Source: Halobacterium rubrum (GTDB lineage Archaea; Halobacteriota; Halobacteria; Halobacteriales; Halobacteriaceae). Taken from it: a DNA stretch of 64,000 nucleotides. Location: NCBI RefSeq assembly GCF_021729015.1, contig NZ_JAJQQZ010000001.1, positions 496,001 to 560,000 of the forward strand, read 5' to 3'. The position numbers and the translations under genes were made by a program. Positions 7,502-16,923 of this stretch are shown here, one piece after another. The notes under the pieces are model-generated. The model searched no databases. It had not been told where the DNA came from and was given only the letters and a program-made list of their open reading frames with translations. The stretch's first letter is position 1. Each line of letters begins with the position of its first letter.

Positions 7502-8884
7502 TCACGCCTCCCGTTCCCCGTCGCCGAGCGCCGACTCCCCGACCTTCTGCGACCCCTCGATGACTTCCTGGCCGTTCATGTACGGCTGCAGCGCCTCGGG
7601 CACGTCGACGGTGCCGTCGTCGTTCTGGTAGTACTCCAGAATCGCCACCAGCACGCGCGGCACGGCCACCCCCGACCCGTTCAGGGTGTGGAGGTACTCC
7701 GACGACTCGTGGCGCTCCGGCCGGTACTGGATGCCCGCCCGGCGCGCCTGGAAGTCCTCGAAGTTCGACACCGACGACACTTCGAGCCAGCGGCCGCCCT
7801 CCTCGGGGCCGTCGTCCATGTCGTCGCCGGGCGCCCACACCTCGATGTCGTACTTCTTCGCCTGCGTGAACCCGAGGTCGCCCGTGCACATCTCGAGGAT
7901 GCGGTAGGGCAACTCGAGGCGCCGCAGGACCTCCTCGGCCTCGTCCAGCAGGCCGTGGAAGCGCTCCTCGGAGTCCTCGGGGCGCACGAAGTTCACGAGC
8001 TCGACCTTGTTGAACTGGTGGACGCGCACGATGCCCCGGGTCTCGGTGCCGTGCTCGCCGGCCTCGCGGCGGAAGTTCGGCGAGTACGCCTGGTGTTTCA
8101 CCGGGAGGTCGTCGTCGAGCAGAATCTCGTCCCGGTACATGTTCGTCACCGGGACCTCCGCCGTCGGCAGCAGCCAGAGGTCGTCGTCGACGTACTCGGC
8201 GTCGTTCTCGCCGCCGATGCGGTAGGCGTCCTCGACGAACTTCGGGAACTGGCCGGTCCCCTCCATCGACTTCGAGTTCACCGGAATCGGCGGGAAGACG
8301 TCCTCGTAGCCCTGCTCGCGGTGGACGTCCAGCATGAACTGGACGAGCGCGTGCTCCAGTCGGGCGCCCGCGCCCTTCGCGAAGTAGAAGCCGCCGCCGG
8401 AGACCTTCGCGCCGCGCTCGAAGTCGAGGATGTCGAGTTCCTCGCCGAGGTCGTAGTGTGGGACCACCGCCTCGGGGAGGTCCCGGCGGTCGTCGAAGCC
8501 CTCGCGGCGCCGCTCGACGTTCTCGTCCTCGGTCTCCCCGACCGGCACCTCGTCGTCGGGGACCATCGGCAGCGTCAGCAGGCGCTCCTCCAGTTCTTCC
8601 TCGAGCTCGTCGGCGCGCGCCTCGACGTCCGCCAGCTCGTCTTTGAGCTCCTGGGAGCGCTCGATGGCCTCCTGGGCGGCGTCCTCGTCGCCTTCCTGTT
8701 TGAGCTCGCCGATCTTCGAGGACACCTCGTTGCGCTCGTGGCGGAGGTCGTCGCCACGCGCTTTCAGTTCGCGCCACTCCTCGTCGACCGCCAGAATCCG
8801 GTCGAGGTCCGCGTCGACGCCCTTCTTCTCGAGGGCGTCCCGTACGTCGTCGGGGTGCTCGCGGACGAACTGTCGGGACAGCAT
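7502..8884 (-). CDS. serS: Seryl-tRNA synthetase
   Basis: Charges tRNA-Ser with serine; class II aminoacyl-tRNA synthetase of 460 residues, the usual length. The N-terminal third (about 25-110) is a charged antiparallel coiled coil that grips the tRNA long arm. Motif 2 appears as FRREAGEHGTETRGI with the following VHQFNKVEL, and motif 3 as GSGVAVPRVLVAILE near the C-terminus. It is the bacterial/common SerRS type, not the rare methanogen form. Convergent with the NTF2-like gene across the repeat tract; divergent from the small gene at 9032. Confidence 0.97.
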   Translation of the reverse strand: MLSRQFVREHPDDVRDALEKKGVDADLDRILAVDEEWRELKARGDDLRHERNEVSSKIGELKQEGDEDAAQEAIERSQELKDELADVEARADELEEELEERLLTLPMVPDDEVPVGETEDENVERRREGFDDRRDLPEAVVPHYDLGEELDILDFERGAKVSGGGFYFAKGAGARLEHALVQFMLDVHREQGYEDVFPPIPVNSKSMEGTGQFPKFVEDAYRIGGENDAEYVDDDLWLLPTAEVPVTNMYRDEILLDDDLPVKHQAYSPNFRREAGEHGTETRGIVRVHQFNKVELVNFVRPEDSEERFHGLLDEAEEVLRRLELPYRILEMCTGDLGFTQAKKYDIEVWAPGDDMDDGPEEGGRWLEVSSVSNFEDFQARRAGIQYRPERHESSEYLHTLNGSGVAVPRVLVAILEYYQNDDGTVDVPEALQPYMNGQEVIEGSQKVGESALGDGEREA

Positions 8885-9031
8885 TTGCTCTGTGATTCAG
8901 CGGGCCGCGGCAAGAACGTATCGCATCCCTGTGACGCCGTCACGCCGCCGGCGCACGGGCACTTCCGGCAGGCACGGGCGCTGGTTGCCTCCAGCGAGAC
9001 GCTTTTTTCGGCCGCCCCCCTCCCGGGTGGT

Positions 9032-9406
9032 ATGACTGCAGCTGACAGCGACAACTGGGACGTGTACGTCGAAGACAACGCACTGGTCGCGGACTTCGCG
9101 GCGGACATCTCGACCGACGAGTCGGTGTTCGCGGCCGTCAACGAGGAGTTCGAGCGGCTCGCCGCCGACCCGGACGTGGACACCCACATCTCCGTGCTGC
9201 GGATGGACTCACCGCTGAACAGCGACGTCTTCGAGAAGGCCAGAGAGGCCGCAGCGGTCGGCGTCGAGCACGGCATCCACTCCTGGATCACGGTCTCCGG
9301 GGGCATCAAGAGCCACGCGCTGAAAAGCGAGGTCGGAAACATCGAGGGCGTCGAGATAGAGACCGCGTCGACCGTCGAGGAGGCGCTGGCGCTGGCAGAC
9401 GAGTAG
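9032..9406 (+). CDS. Conserved small protein, possibly STAS/SpoIIAA-like
   Basis: 124-residue soluble protein without a named family that I recognise. Its pattern of beta strands and helices (VYVEDNALVADF, then VDTHISVLRM, then GIHSWITVSGGIKSHAL, ending TASTVEEALALADE) resembles the STAS/SpoIIAA-like fold, with alternating strand-helix units and no catalytic motif. This similarity is by eye only. A run of T (9003-9008) near -25 suggests a leaderless start at the ATG 9032. The frame is open far upstream but that part is the antisense of serS. Confidence 0.7.
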   Translation: MTAADSDNWDVYVEDNALVADFAADISTDESVFAAVNEEFERLAADPDVDTHISVLRMDSPLNSDVFEKAREAAAVGVEHGIHSWITVSGGIKSHALKSEVGNIEGVEIETASTVEEALALADE

Positions 9407-9489
9407 CCGGGCGCCGGCGACCGGGCTGCCTCCGGCCACTCCGGTCTGGCACGCGAATGCTTTTCCCGGCGGCCCTCCCCCGTTCGTGT

Positions 9490-10398
9490 ATGAGTCCAGG
9501 TGACGTTTTCGACGTCGAAACCTGTCCCGGCGTCTCCTACGTCGACACGGGGATGTACGACACTGCCGAGTACGGCTCCGTCTACATCATCGACGCCGAC
9601 CGGCCCGCTGTGGTGGACACGGGCATCGGCACGAACCACGAGCGCATCCTCGACGCCCTCGAAGCGCAGGGCATCGAGCACGCCGACCTCGAGGCGATTC
9701 TGGTGACGCACGTCCACCTCGACCACGCTGGCGGCGCGGGCTACCTCGCCGAGGCGTGCCCGAACGCCGACGTCTACGTCCACGAGGTCGGTTCTCGCCA
9801 CCTCGTCGACCCCGGGCGGCTCGTCGAGGGCACCAAGCAGGCGGTCGGCGACCAGTGGCAGTACTACGTGGAGCCCGAGCCCGTCCCGGAGGACCGCATC
9901 GTGGAGCTGTCGGACGGCGACACCGTCGACCTCGGCAGCCGCGAGCTGACGGTCCACCACGCGCCCGGCCACGCTCCCCACCAGGTGGTGTTCGAGGACC
10001 ACTCGTGTGACGCCGTGTTCACGGCCGACGCGGCCGGCATCTGGGTGCCCGAGCAGGACCGGGTGCGGGAGACGAGCCCGCCGCCGAACTTCGACCTCGA
10101 GCAGTGCATCGACGACGTGGAGCTGATTCGCCGGCTGGAGCCGGAGACGCTGCTGTACGCGCACTTCGGGCCCGGCCCGGACGACACCGACGCCGTCCTC
10201 AAGCAGTACGAGCACGTGCTCCGGGACTGGGTCGACGCCGTCGAACGCGAGGTCGTCGAGCGCGGTAGCGAGGAGGCCGCAATCGACCACTTCTCGGCGA
10301 GCACGGAGGTCGAGTACGTCTGGGGCGAGCACAAGGCCCGGGCGGAAACTGCAATGAACGTCCGTGGCGTTCTCCGATACCTTAAGAACCGGGAGTGA
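9490..10398 (+). CDS. MBL-fold metallo-hydrolase
   Basis: 302-residue metallo-beta-lactamase-fold protein. Metal-binding motif THVHLDHAGG at about residues 77-86, a later HHAPGHAPHQ (ligand His), VFTADAAG (ligand Asp) and LYAHFGP (last His). The order fits glyoxalase II-like hydrolases with a C-terminal extension of about 100 residues that contains a helical EREVVERGSEEAAIDHF and a basic end. It lies 11 bp before the acyl-CoA synthetase gene, so a thioester-related role is plausible but inferred from position only. Confidence 0.87.
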   Translation: MSPGDVFDVETCPGVSYVDTGMYDTAEYGSVYIIDADRPAVVDTGIGTNHERILDALEAQGIEHADLEAILVTHVHLDHAGGAGYLAEACPNADVYVHEVGSRHLVDPGRLVEGTKQAVGDQWQYYVEPEPVPEDRIVELSDGDTVDLGSRELTVHHAPGHAPHQVVFEDHSCDAVFTADAAGIWVPEQDRVRETSPPPNFDLEQCIDDVELIRRLEPETLLYAHFGPGPDDTDAVLKQYEHVLRDWVDAVEREVVERGSEEAAIDHFSASTEVEYVWGEHKARAETAMNVRGVLRYLKNRE

Positions 10399-10409
10399 GA
10401 CTGGCTGCC

Positions 10410-12350
10410 ATGGACTTCCGCGAGGCCGAGCGCCAGTACGAGGACGACACCATCGCTCGACAGACACTCCCACGCACGTTCGAGGAGTCGGCGGCGCGCC
10501 ACGCCGACAGCCCCGCACAGGGCTACAAGGGCGGCGTCTACGACCGAACGCTGGCGCCGGACGTCGTCGAACCGGCGCCGCCGGGTGACTACGAGAACCT
10601 CACGTACGGAGAGGTCCGGGATATCGTCCGGAATCTCGCCGCCGGCTTCCGCGACCTCGGCGTCGAGGCCGGCGACCGCGTCGGCATCTTCTCGCACACC
10701 CGCATGGAGTGGGCGCAGTGCGACTTCGGCGTACTCGCGGCCGGCGGCGCCGTCACCACCGTCTACGCCAGCTCCAGCAGCCGGCAGGTGAACCACCTCC
10801 TCGGGGACAGCGGCGCCGTCGGCGTCGTCGTCGAGAACGAGGAGCTGCTCGCTCGCGTCCGCGAGGTCGAGGACGACCTCGAAAATCTCGAGTTCGTCGT
10901 CGCGATGGACCACGTCGCCGACGACGACGCCATCCCGCTCTCGGACGTCTACGAGCGCGGCCGCGAGGCGTTCGACCGCGACACCTACGAGGGCTGGATC
11001 GACGACCGCGACTACGACGACCTCGCCAGCCTCATCTACACCTCGGGCACCACCGGGAAGCCGAAGGGCGTCGCGCTCACCCACGAGAACTTCCGGGAGA
11101 ACGTCAACCAGTGCCGCAAACGCTACGGGCCGCGGCCCGACCGCGGCGACGCGCCCGCCATCACCAGCGAGACGCGGCACATCTCGTTCCTGCCGCTGGC
11201 GCACGTCTTCGAGCGGCTGTCCGGGCACTTCCTGATGTTCACCTCGGGCGCGCACGTCTGTTACGCGGAGTCCCCGGACACACTCCGGGAGGACTTCGGC
11301 GTCTTCGAGCCGACCAGCGGCACCAGCGTCCCCCGCGTCTACGAGAAGCTCTACGACGCCATCCGCGAGCAGGCCTCCGAGTCCCCGGTCAAGGAACGCA
11401 TCTTCGAGTGGGCGACCGACGTCGGCGTCGACTACCACGAGGCCGACGATCCCGGACTCGGACTCCGAGCGAAGCGCGCCGTCGCGGACAAACTCGTCTT
11501 CGAGACCGTGCGGGACGCCCTCGGCGGCAACATCGACTTCTTCATCTCCGGCGGCGGCTCGCTGTCGGCGGACCTCTGCGCGCTCTACCACGGCATGGGC
11601 CTCCCGATTCTGGAGGGGTACGGCCTCACGGAGACCAGTCCCGTGCTCACGGTCAACCCCTACGAGAACCCACAGGTGGGGACCATCGGGCCGGCGCTCC
11701 CGGACACCGAGCTGGTCGTCGACGAGTCCGTCGCCAGCCCCGAGCAGCGCGACCGCTACGACGGGGACGTCGGCGAACTGCTCGCCCGTGGCCCCCAGGT
11801 GTTCGACGGCTACTGGGAGCTCCCCGAGGCGACCGAGGCGGCGTTCGTCCAGCACGAGGGCCAGGAGTGGTTCCGCACCGGCGACGTGGTCGAGATCCGC
11901 GACGACGGCTACGTCCAGTTCCTCGAACGCGCGAAACAGCTGCTCACGCTGTCCACCGGGAAGAACGTCGCGCCCGGCCCCATCGAGGACGCGTTCGCCG
12001 CCAGCCCGCTCGTCGAACAGGCGATGGTCGTCGGCGACGGCCAGAAGTTCGTCTCCGCCGTCGTCGTCCCGAACTTCGACGGCGTCCGCAAGTGGGCCGA
12101 CCGCGAGGACCTCGACCTGCCCGACGACCCGGACGCCGTCTGCCGGAACGACCGCGTCTACGACCGCATCCAGCAGGAGGTCGACGACGTCAACGAGAAC
12201 TTCGAGTCCTACGAGCAGATCAAGCAGTTCCGGCTCGTCGCCACCGAGTTCACGGAGGACAACGACCTGCTGACGCCGACGATGAAGAAGAAACGCCGGA
12301 ACATCCTCGACCGGTTCGCCGACACCATCGGGGACATGTACGACGAGTAG
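10410..12350 (+). CDS. AMP-forming long-chain acyl-CoA synthetase
   Basis: 646-residue adenylate-forming enzyme that activates a fatty acid with ATP and joins it to CoA. Diagnostic motifs: the P-loop YTSGTTGKPKG (about residues 210-220), YGLTETSP (about 408), the hinge RTGDVVEIRDDGY (about 488) and the C-terminal Lys in KNVAPGPIEDAF. The overall pattern is FadD15-like long-chain type. An in-frame GTG at 10395 could also start, but the ATG at 10410 gives MDFREAERQYEDD and fits the spacing after the MBL gene. Substrate chain length is unknown. Confidence 0.93.
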   Translation: MDFREAERQYEDDTIARQTLPRTFEESAARHADSPAQGYKGGVYDRTLAPDVVEPAPPGDYENLTYGEVRDIVRNLAAGFRDLGVEAGDRVGIFSHTRMEWAQCDFGVLAAGGAVTTVYASSSSRQVNHLLGDSGAVGVVVENEELLARVREVEDDLENLEFVVAMDHVADDDAIPLSDVYERGREAFDRDTYEGWIDDRDYDDLASLIYTSGTTGKPKGVALTHENFRENVNQCRKRYGPRPDRGDAPAITSETRHISFLPLAHVFERLSGHFLMFTSGAHVCYAESPDTLREDFGVFEPTSGTSVPRVYEKLYDAIREQASESPVKERIFEWATDVGVDYHEADDPGLGLRAKRAVADKLVFETVRDALGGNIDFFISGGGSLSADLCALYHGMGLPILEGYGLTETSPVLTVNPYENPQVGTIGPALPDTELVVDESVASPEQRDRYDGDVGELLARGPQVFDGYWELPEATEAAFVQHEGQEWFRTGDVVEIRDDGYVQFLERAKQLLTLSTGKNVAPGPIEDAFAASPLVEQAMVVGDGQKFVSAVVVPNFDGVRKWADREDLDLPDDPDAVCRNDRVYDRIQQEVDDVNENFESYEQIKQFRLVATEFTEDNDLLTPTMKKKRRNILDRFADTIGDMYDE

Positions 12351-12381
12351 GCAGTCGCAGTCCCGGCCGGAACCCCGCTTC

Positions 12382-12426
12382 TTTATACGCAGCGCGGTGA
12401 ATCACGGGACGTGACACACACGGAGG
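12382..12426 (+). promoter_or_regulatory. TATA box and Shine-Dalgarno site for the antiporter gene
   Basis: A TATA-like tttatac (12382-12388) is followed about 34 nt later by ggagg (12422-12426), which ends 10 nt before the ATG at 12437. This is one of the few starts in the window with both a clear leader and a good ribosome binding site. Confidence 0.6.
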
Positions 12427-12436
12427 CGGGTGCTCG

Positions 12437-14302
12437 ATGAGTTCGGCCATCATCCCGGTGGTCGCCACCATCATCGCGCTCGGCGTCCTCGCGCAGGTCG
12501 TCGCGGACAAACTCCAGGTGCCGAGCGTGCTGTTCCTGATTCTGGCCGGTATCGTCGTCGGCCCGGAAGTGCTCGGCGTCGTCACGCTGGAGTCGTTCGG
12601 TGGCATCGAGACGCTGTCGGGCATCGTCGGCCTCTCCGTCGCAATCATCGTCTTCGAGGGCGCGTTCCACCTCAAGGTCGCGAAGCTCCGGGAAGCCCCG
12701 GGCGCGTGGCTCCGACTGGTCACGCTCGGCGCGGCCATCGCCCTGATCGGCACCGCGGTCGCCGTCCGCCTGCTGCTGGACACGGGTTGGGACGTCGCCT
12801 TCCTCATCGGCAGCCTGCTGGTCGCGACCGGCCCGACGGTCGTCACGCCGATTCTGAACGTCGTCGCCGTCCGGGACCGCGTCGGTGCCGCCCTCGAGAC
12901 CGAGGGGGTCGTCAACGACGTCACGGCGGCCATCCTCGCCATCGTCGTCTTCGAGGTGGTCAAGAACCCCGGGCGTTCGATCGACCTCGTGGCCCAGGAC
13001 TTCGTCACGCGACTCGGTACCGGGGTCTTCTTCGGGCTGCTGGTCGCGGCCGCCGTCTGGTACCTCCTCAGCTACGTCGACCTCTCCCGGGGGAACGCCC
13101 CGCAGAACGCCCGGCTGGTCGTGCTCGCCGGCGCACTCGTCGCGTACGGCGCCGCCAACACCCTCTACAGTGAAGCCGGCATCGCCGCCGTCGCGACCGC
13201 CGGCGTCGTCCTCGGAAACGCCGACCTGCCCTACGAGGAGGAGATAGAGGCGTTCAAAGGCGACGTGACGCTGGTCGTCCTGTCGTTCGTCTTCATCGGA
13301 CTGGCCGCGCTGCTGTCCTTCGATACCCTCCTGAACCTCGGCGTGGCGGGGCTCGCGGTCGCGGTCGTCGTCGCGGCGCTCATCCGACCGATCGCCGTGT
13401 TCGCGTCCACCATCGGCGGCCGCTACGAGTTCTCCGAGCGCGTGTTCATGAGCGCGGTCGGGCCGCGCGGCATCATCCCGGCGTCGGTCGCGACGCTGTT
13501 CGCGGCCGAACTGCAGACCCTCGGGATGGACGCAGCGGCGAACCTCCTCGTCGGCACCGTCTTCCTCACCATCCTGCTGACGGTGGTCCTCGAGGGCGGC
13601 TTCGCCAGACACATCGCACAAGCACTCGACGTCATACCAATGAGAGTCATCATCGTCGGCGGCGGCACCGTCGGTCGCGCGCTCGCAGAGCGCCTCAGCG
13701 ACCGCGGTGAGAACGTCGTCATCGTCGAGAACCGGCAGCCGGCAGTCGAACGGGCACGCAACAAGGGGTACTCCGTCCACCACGGCGACGGCTCCGACAC
13801 CGACGAGCTCCGGGCGGCCGGCGCCGAGAACGCGAAGATTCTCGTCGCCGCGACCGGCGACGACGACGTGAACCTCCTCGTCGCGCAGCTCGCGGAGTCG
13901 AAGTTCGACGTGGAGACCATCATCGCTCGCGCGAACAACCCGGACAACGTCGACGCGTTCGAGGACCTCGGCGTCCGCACCGTCTCGTCGTCGCTGGCGA
14001 CGGCGTGGGGCATCGACAACATCATCGAACGCCCGGCGCTCGCGAACTGGATGACCGAGATCGGGCGGTCCGGTGACGTCCAGGAGGTCGAAGTGACGTC
14101 CGACGAGCTCGTCGGCCTCACCATCGACGAACTCGACAGGGACCTTCCCGGTGGCGTCATCATCGCGCTGGTCGGCCGCAACGGCGACAACAAGGTGCCG
14201 GACGCCGACTTCACTATCCAGGAGGGCGACCACCTCACGTTCCTCGGGCGGAAAGAAGCCGTCCGGGACGCCCTGAACTGGTGTCACCCCGAGAGCCCGT
14301 AA
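12437..14302 (+). CDS. Cation:proton antiporter with C-terminal RCK (TrkA-N/TrkA-C) domains
   Basis: 621-residue membrane transporter, most likely Na+ or K+ for H+. Residues 1-395 hold about 12 hydrophobic segments; the ion-binding region is seen as VATGPTVVTPILNVVAV with a following EGVVNDVTAAILAIV. A cytoplasmic regulatory part starts near residue 402 with the dinucleotide-binding MRVIIVGGGTVGRALAERL and ends with a TrkA-C domain (about 535-615, EVEVTSDELVGLTIDEL). This is the CPA family joined to an RCK sensor, as in KefB/KefC-like and NhaP-K+-type proteins. Which cation is carried is unclear. Confidence 0.9.
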   Translation: MSSAIIPVVATIIALGVLAQVVADKLQVPSVLFLILAGIVVGPEVLGVVTLESFGGIETLSGIVGLSVAIIVFEGAFHLKVAKLREAPGAWLRLVTLGAAIALIGTAVAVRLLLDTGWDVAFLIGSLLVATGPTVVTPILNVVAVRDRVGAALETEGVVNDVTAAILAIVVFEVVKNPGRSIDLVAQDFVTRLGTGVFFGLLVAAAVWYLLSYVDLSRGNAPQNARLVVLAGALVAYGAANTLYSEAGIAAVATAGVVLGNADLPYEEEIEAFKGDVTLVVLSFVFIGLAALLSFDTLLNLGVAGLAVAVVVAALIRPIAVFASTIGGRYEFSERVFMSAVGPRGIIPASVATLFAAELQTLGMDAAANLLVGTVFLTILLTVVLEGGFARHIAQALDVIPMRVIIVGGGTVGRALAERLSDRGENVVIVENRQPAVERARNKGYSVHHGDGSDTDELRAAGAENAKILVAATGDDDVNLLVAQLAESKFDVETIIARANNPDNVDAFEDLGVRTVSSSLATAWGIDNIIERPALANWMTEIGRSGDVQEVEVTSDELVGLTIDELDRDLPGGVIIALVGRNGDNKVPDADFTIQEGDHLTFLGRKEAVRDALNWCHPESP

Positions 14303-14332
14303 CCGCCCGACTGACCGGCTGTTCTCCGGCCG

Positions 14333-14815
14333 TTACTCGTGGTGGACCTGCCACGTGAACAGGCTCTCGAAGACGTAGTTCACGAGCATCGCCACGCCGA
14401 TGGCGCCGCCCTTCACGACGACCAGCCAGAGGTCCACGCCGAACACCGCGAGCTCGACCGCGAACCCGTAGAAGACGGCGACGAACAGGACGTACTGGAG
14501 GGTCGACCCGCCGGCGCGGACGACGTGCGAGCGGGCGAGCCGGCGGGCCAGCGACCGGCCGCCGTCGGCGCCCTCGTCGGCGAACGTCCAGCGTTCGTTG
14601 ACCGCGAACATCACGAGAATCGCCGTCTCGATGCTGGCGACGTTCGCGACGGCCGCCGACAGCCCCGCGAGCTCCGTCAGCAACACGAGCGTCGTCACGT
14701 CGAAGGCGGCGCCGACGGCGCCCACGGAGACGAACTGCCCGAACCGGACGCCCGAGACCAGCGCCTCGAAGCGCTCGGGGACTGCCGCCCGCACCCTGTC
14801 CAGTCCCTTACTCAT
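14333..14815 (-). CDS. GtrA family membrane protein
   Basis: 160-residue protein with four hydrophobic segments and the GtrA-like start FGQFVSVGAVGAAFDVTTLVLL. GtrA proteins are thought to help move lipid-linked sugars across membranes and commonly accompany glycosyltransferases. Here the gene overlaps the end of the glycosyltransferase gene by 8 bp on the same strand, so the two form a unit. The C-terminus keeps the family VNYVFESLFTW. Confidence 0.88.
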   Translation of the reverse strand: MSKGLDRVRAAVPERFEALVSGVRFGQFVSVGAVGAAFDVTTLVLLTELAGLSAAVANVASIETAILVMFAVNERWTFADEGADGGRSLARRLARSHVVRAGGSTLQYVLFVAVFYGFAVELAVFGVDLWLVVVKGGAIGVAMLVNYVFESLFTWQVHHE

Positions 14816-15587
14816 GGTGTTCGGTGGCGCGGTCGATCAGCGCCGTCGGGCCGTCCCGGCGGTCGGCGATGGCGTCGTGCAGCCGGCTGTCGCCGAGTCG
14901 TTTCGCCCGGTGGCGCGCTCGCAGCAGCGACCGCAGCAGCCGCAGCGGCGTGCGCACCGGGGAGACCGTCGACCCGGGCTGGTCCTCCCACGCGATGGGG
15001 ACTTCCGCGACCCGGCAGCCGAGCGCGCCGGCGACCGCGACCAGCTCGACGTCCCACGCGAACCCGGCCTCGTAGAGGTGTTCGCGGACGCGCTGCCAGG
15101 CGTCGGCCGTGAGCGCTTTCGCGCCGCACTGGTAGTCGTAGAGGTCGACGGCGAGCAGACTGCCGGCGAGCCACGCGAACCCGTCGCCGAGCAGCCGCCG
15201 GACGACGGTCTGGTGGCCCTCGACGCTCGCGTCGGGGTGTCGGCGGGAGCCGACGGCGAGGTCCGCGTTGCCGTCGTCCGCGACCCGTGCGACGACCTCG
15301 GCCAGCGAGTCCGCCGGCGTCGCGCCGTCGGCGTCCGCGAACGCCAGCACGTCCGTCTCCAGCGTCTCGAAGCCGGCCGTGATGGCCGCGCCCTTCCCGC
15401 GGCGGCCGGCGCTCTCCGCGACCGTCGCGCCCGCCTCCCGGATGCGGTCGGCGGCGCCGACGCCGCCGGCGTCGAGTTCGACGTGCAGCCGCTCCGGGTC
15501 CAGCGTCTGCCGGAGGCTGGTGATGTACGCGCGCAGCCGCCCGACGTCGGGGTCGTAGGCCGGGACGACGATGCCGACAGAGTCCAT
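14808..15587 (-). CDS. Family 2 glycosyltransferase (dolichyl-phosphate sugar synthase-like)
   Basis: 259-residue GT-A glycosyltransferase that probably makes a polyprenyl-phosphate sugar at the inner membrane face. It starts VGIVVPAYDPDV, has the metal-binding FADADGAT (about residue 92), GSRRHP, the YDYQCGAKAL motif typical of DPM1-like enzymes and an acceptor-loop WDVELVAVAGALG. The usual second acidic motif (DDGS) is replaced by ELDAGG, so the nucleotide-binding part is atypical. Coupled to gtrA downstream. Confidence 0.88.
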   Translation of the reverse strand: MDSVGIVVPAYDPDVGRLRAYITSLRQTLDPERLHVELDAGGVGAADRIREAGATVAESAGRRGKGAAITAGFETLETDVLAFADADGATPADSLAEVVARVADDGNADLAVGSRRHPDASVEGHQTVVRRLLGDGFAWLAGSLLAVDLYDYQCGAKALTADAWQRVREHLYEAGFAWDVELVAVAGALGCRVAEVPIAWEDQPGSTVSPVRTPLRLLRSLLRARHRAKRLGDSRLHDAIADRRDGPTALIDRATEHHE

Positions 15588-15641
15588 CGAGTCGAAGGAG
15601 TCGGGACTCCGGTATCAGTTTCGTGGTTTTCCGCCGAGCGC

Positions 15642-16784
15642 CTACCGCTCGAAGGAGATGGCTGCGCCCTGCCCGAAGCCGACGCAGAGCGTCGCCAGTC
15701 CCTTGTCGGCGTCGCGCTTGTTCATCTCGTGAATCAGGGTGACGGGGAGCCGGGCGCCGCTGGCTCCCAGCGGGTGACCGATGGCGATGGCGCCGCCGTT
15801 GACGTTGAACTTCTCGTTGTCGATGCCGAGTTCGTCCCGGGAGTAGACGGTCTGGGAGGCGAACGCCTCGTTCAGCTCGACGAGGTCGAAGTCGTCGATG
15901 TCGTCGCCGGTGCGGTCCAGCAGGCCGCGCGTGGCCGGGACCGGGCCGATGCCCATCACTTCGGGGTCGACGCCGGCGACGTTGTGGTCGCCGACGCGCG
16001 CCAGGATGTCGAGGCCGTGGTCCTGCGCGAACGCCTCGCTCGTCACGAGCGTCGCGGCGGCGCCGTCCGAAATCTGGCTGGCGTTGCCGGGCGTGACGCT
16101 ACCGTCGCTCTTGAACACGGTCGGGAGCTGGCCCAGCGCCTCCTTGGTGGTGTCGCGGCGGATGCCCTCGTCCTCCTCGACGAGCCCGCTGTCGGTTTCG
16201 ACGGGGACGAGCTCGTCGTCGAAGCGCCCGGAGTCGGTCGCCTCGGCGGCGCGCTGCTGGCTCTGGAGCGCGTACTCGTCCTGTTCGTCGCGGGAGATGC
16301 CGTGGCGCTCGGCGACCTCCTCGGCGGTCATCCCCATCTGGAGCTGGGGGATGTCGTAGTGCTCCGCGAGCTCCGGGTGGAGGTAGCCGTAGGAGTCGCC
16401 GTCCATCGGCACCCGGCTCATGTTCTCGACGCCGCCGGCGATGATGGCGTCGCGCTGGCCGGCGCGAATCGCGTCGGCCGACCGCATGATGGCCTCCATC
16501 GAGGACGCACACCAGCGATTGATGGACGCCGCGGGCACGTCCTCGCCGAGCTCCGAGAGGAGTGCAATGACGCGAGCGACGTTGTTGTCCTGTTCGGTGC
16601 GCTGCTGGGCGACCCCCCACTGGAGGTCGTCGACGTGGTCGCTGGTCAGGCCGGTCTCGTCGAGGATGTGGTCGATGAGCGTCACCGAGAGGTCCTCGCT
16701 GCGGGTGTCGGCGTACACGCCGTCCTCTTTCCCCTGCGGGGTTCGGTAGGCGGCGGCGATGACCGGAGTGGTGGTGTCTGCCAT
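15642..16784 (-). CDS. Thiolase / acetyl-CoA C-acyltransferase
   Basis: 380-residue thiolase that joins or splits acyl-CoAs in fatty-acid or mevalonate-related metabolism. Catalytic residues are visible: nucleophilic Cys in INRWCASSMEAI (about residue 88), His in AIGHPLGASGARL and the second Cys in ATLCVGFGQGAA near the end. The ATG at 16782-16784 begins MADTTTPVIAAAYRTP; an open frame continues upstream but is not thiolase-like. A TATA-like gtttaag (minus strand, 16809-16815) lies about 28 nt upstream, indicating a leaderless message. Confidence 0.94.
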   Translation of the reverse strand: MADTTTPVIAAAYRTPQGKEDGVYADTRSEDLSVTLIDHILDETGLTSDHVDDLQWGVAQQRTEQDNNVARVIALLSELGEDVPAASINRWCASSMEAIMRSADAIRAGQRDAIIAGGVENMSRVPMDGDSYGYLHPELAEHYDIPQLQMGMTAEEVAERHGISRDEQDEYALQSQQRAAEATDSGRFDDELVPVETDSGLVEEDEGIRRDTTKEALGQLPTVFKSDGSVTPGNASQISDGAAATLVTSEAFAQDHGLDILARVGDHNVAGVDPEVMGIGPVPATRGLLDRTGDDIDDFDLVELNEAFASQTVYSRDELGIDNEKFNVNGGAIAIGHPLGASGARLPVTLIHEMNKRDADKGLATLCVGFGQGAAISFER

Positions 16785-16808
16785 ACCCACAAGCAGCGCG
16801 TCCCGGTC

Positions 16809-16815
16809 CTTAAAC
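16809..16815 (-). promoter_or_regulatory. TATA-like box for thiolase
   Basis: Minus-strand gtttaag, about 25-31 nt from the thiolase ATG; the spacing fits a leaderless haloarchaeal promoter. Confidence 0.5.
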
Positions 16816-16923
16816 CTCCTACAACCGGCGGCCCGCGGCAAGCCGTTTACTCGGCGCCGCGACGGATCGGTCGGCGGGCTCGGCTGGTCTGTGGCTCGCG
16901 GCGCCTCCGCGTTCCAGAAAGCG

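Noticed and set aside
12383-14287. 634-codon open frame on the minus strand
   Set aside because: It is the antisense of the antiporter gene; its product is a Asp/Arg/Gly-rich low-information sequence caused by GC-rich codon bias.
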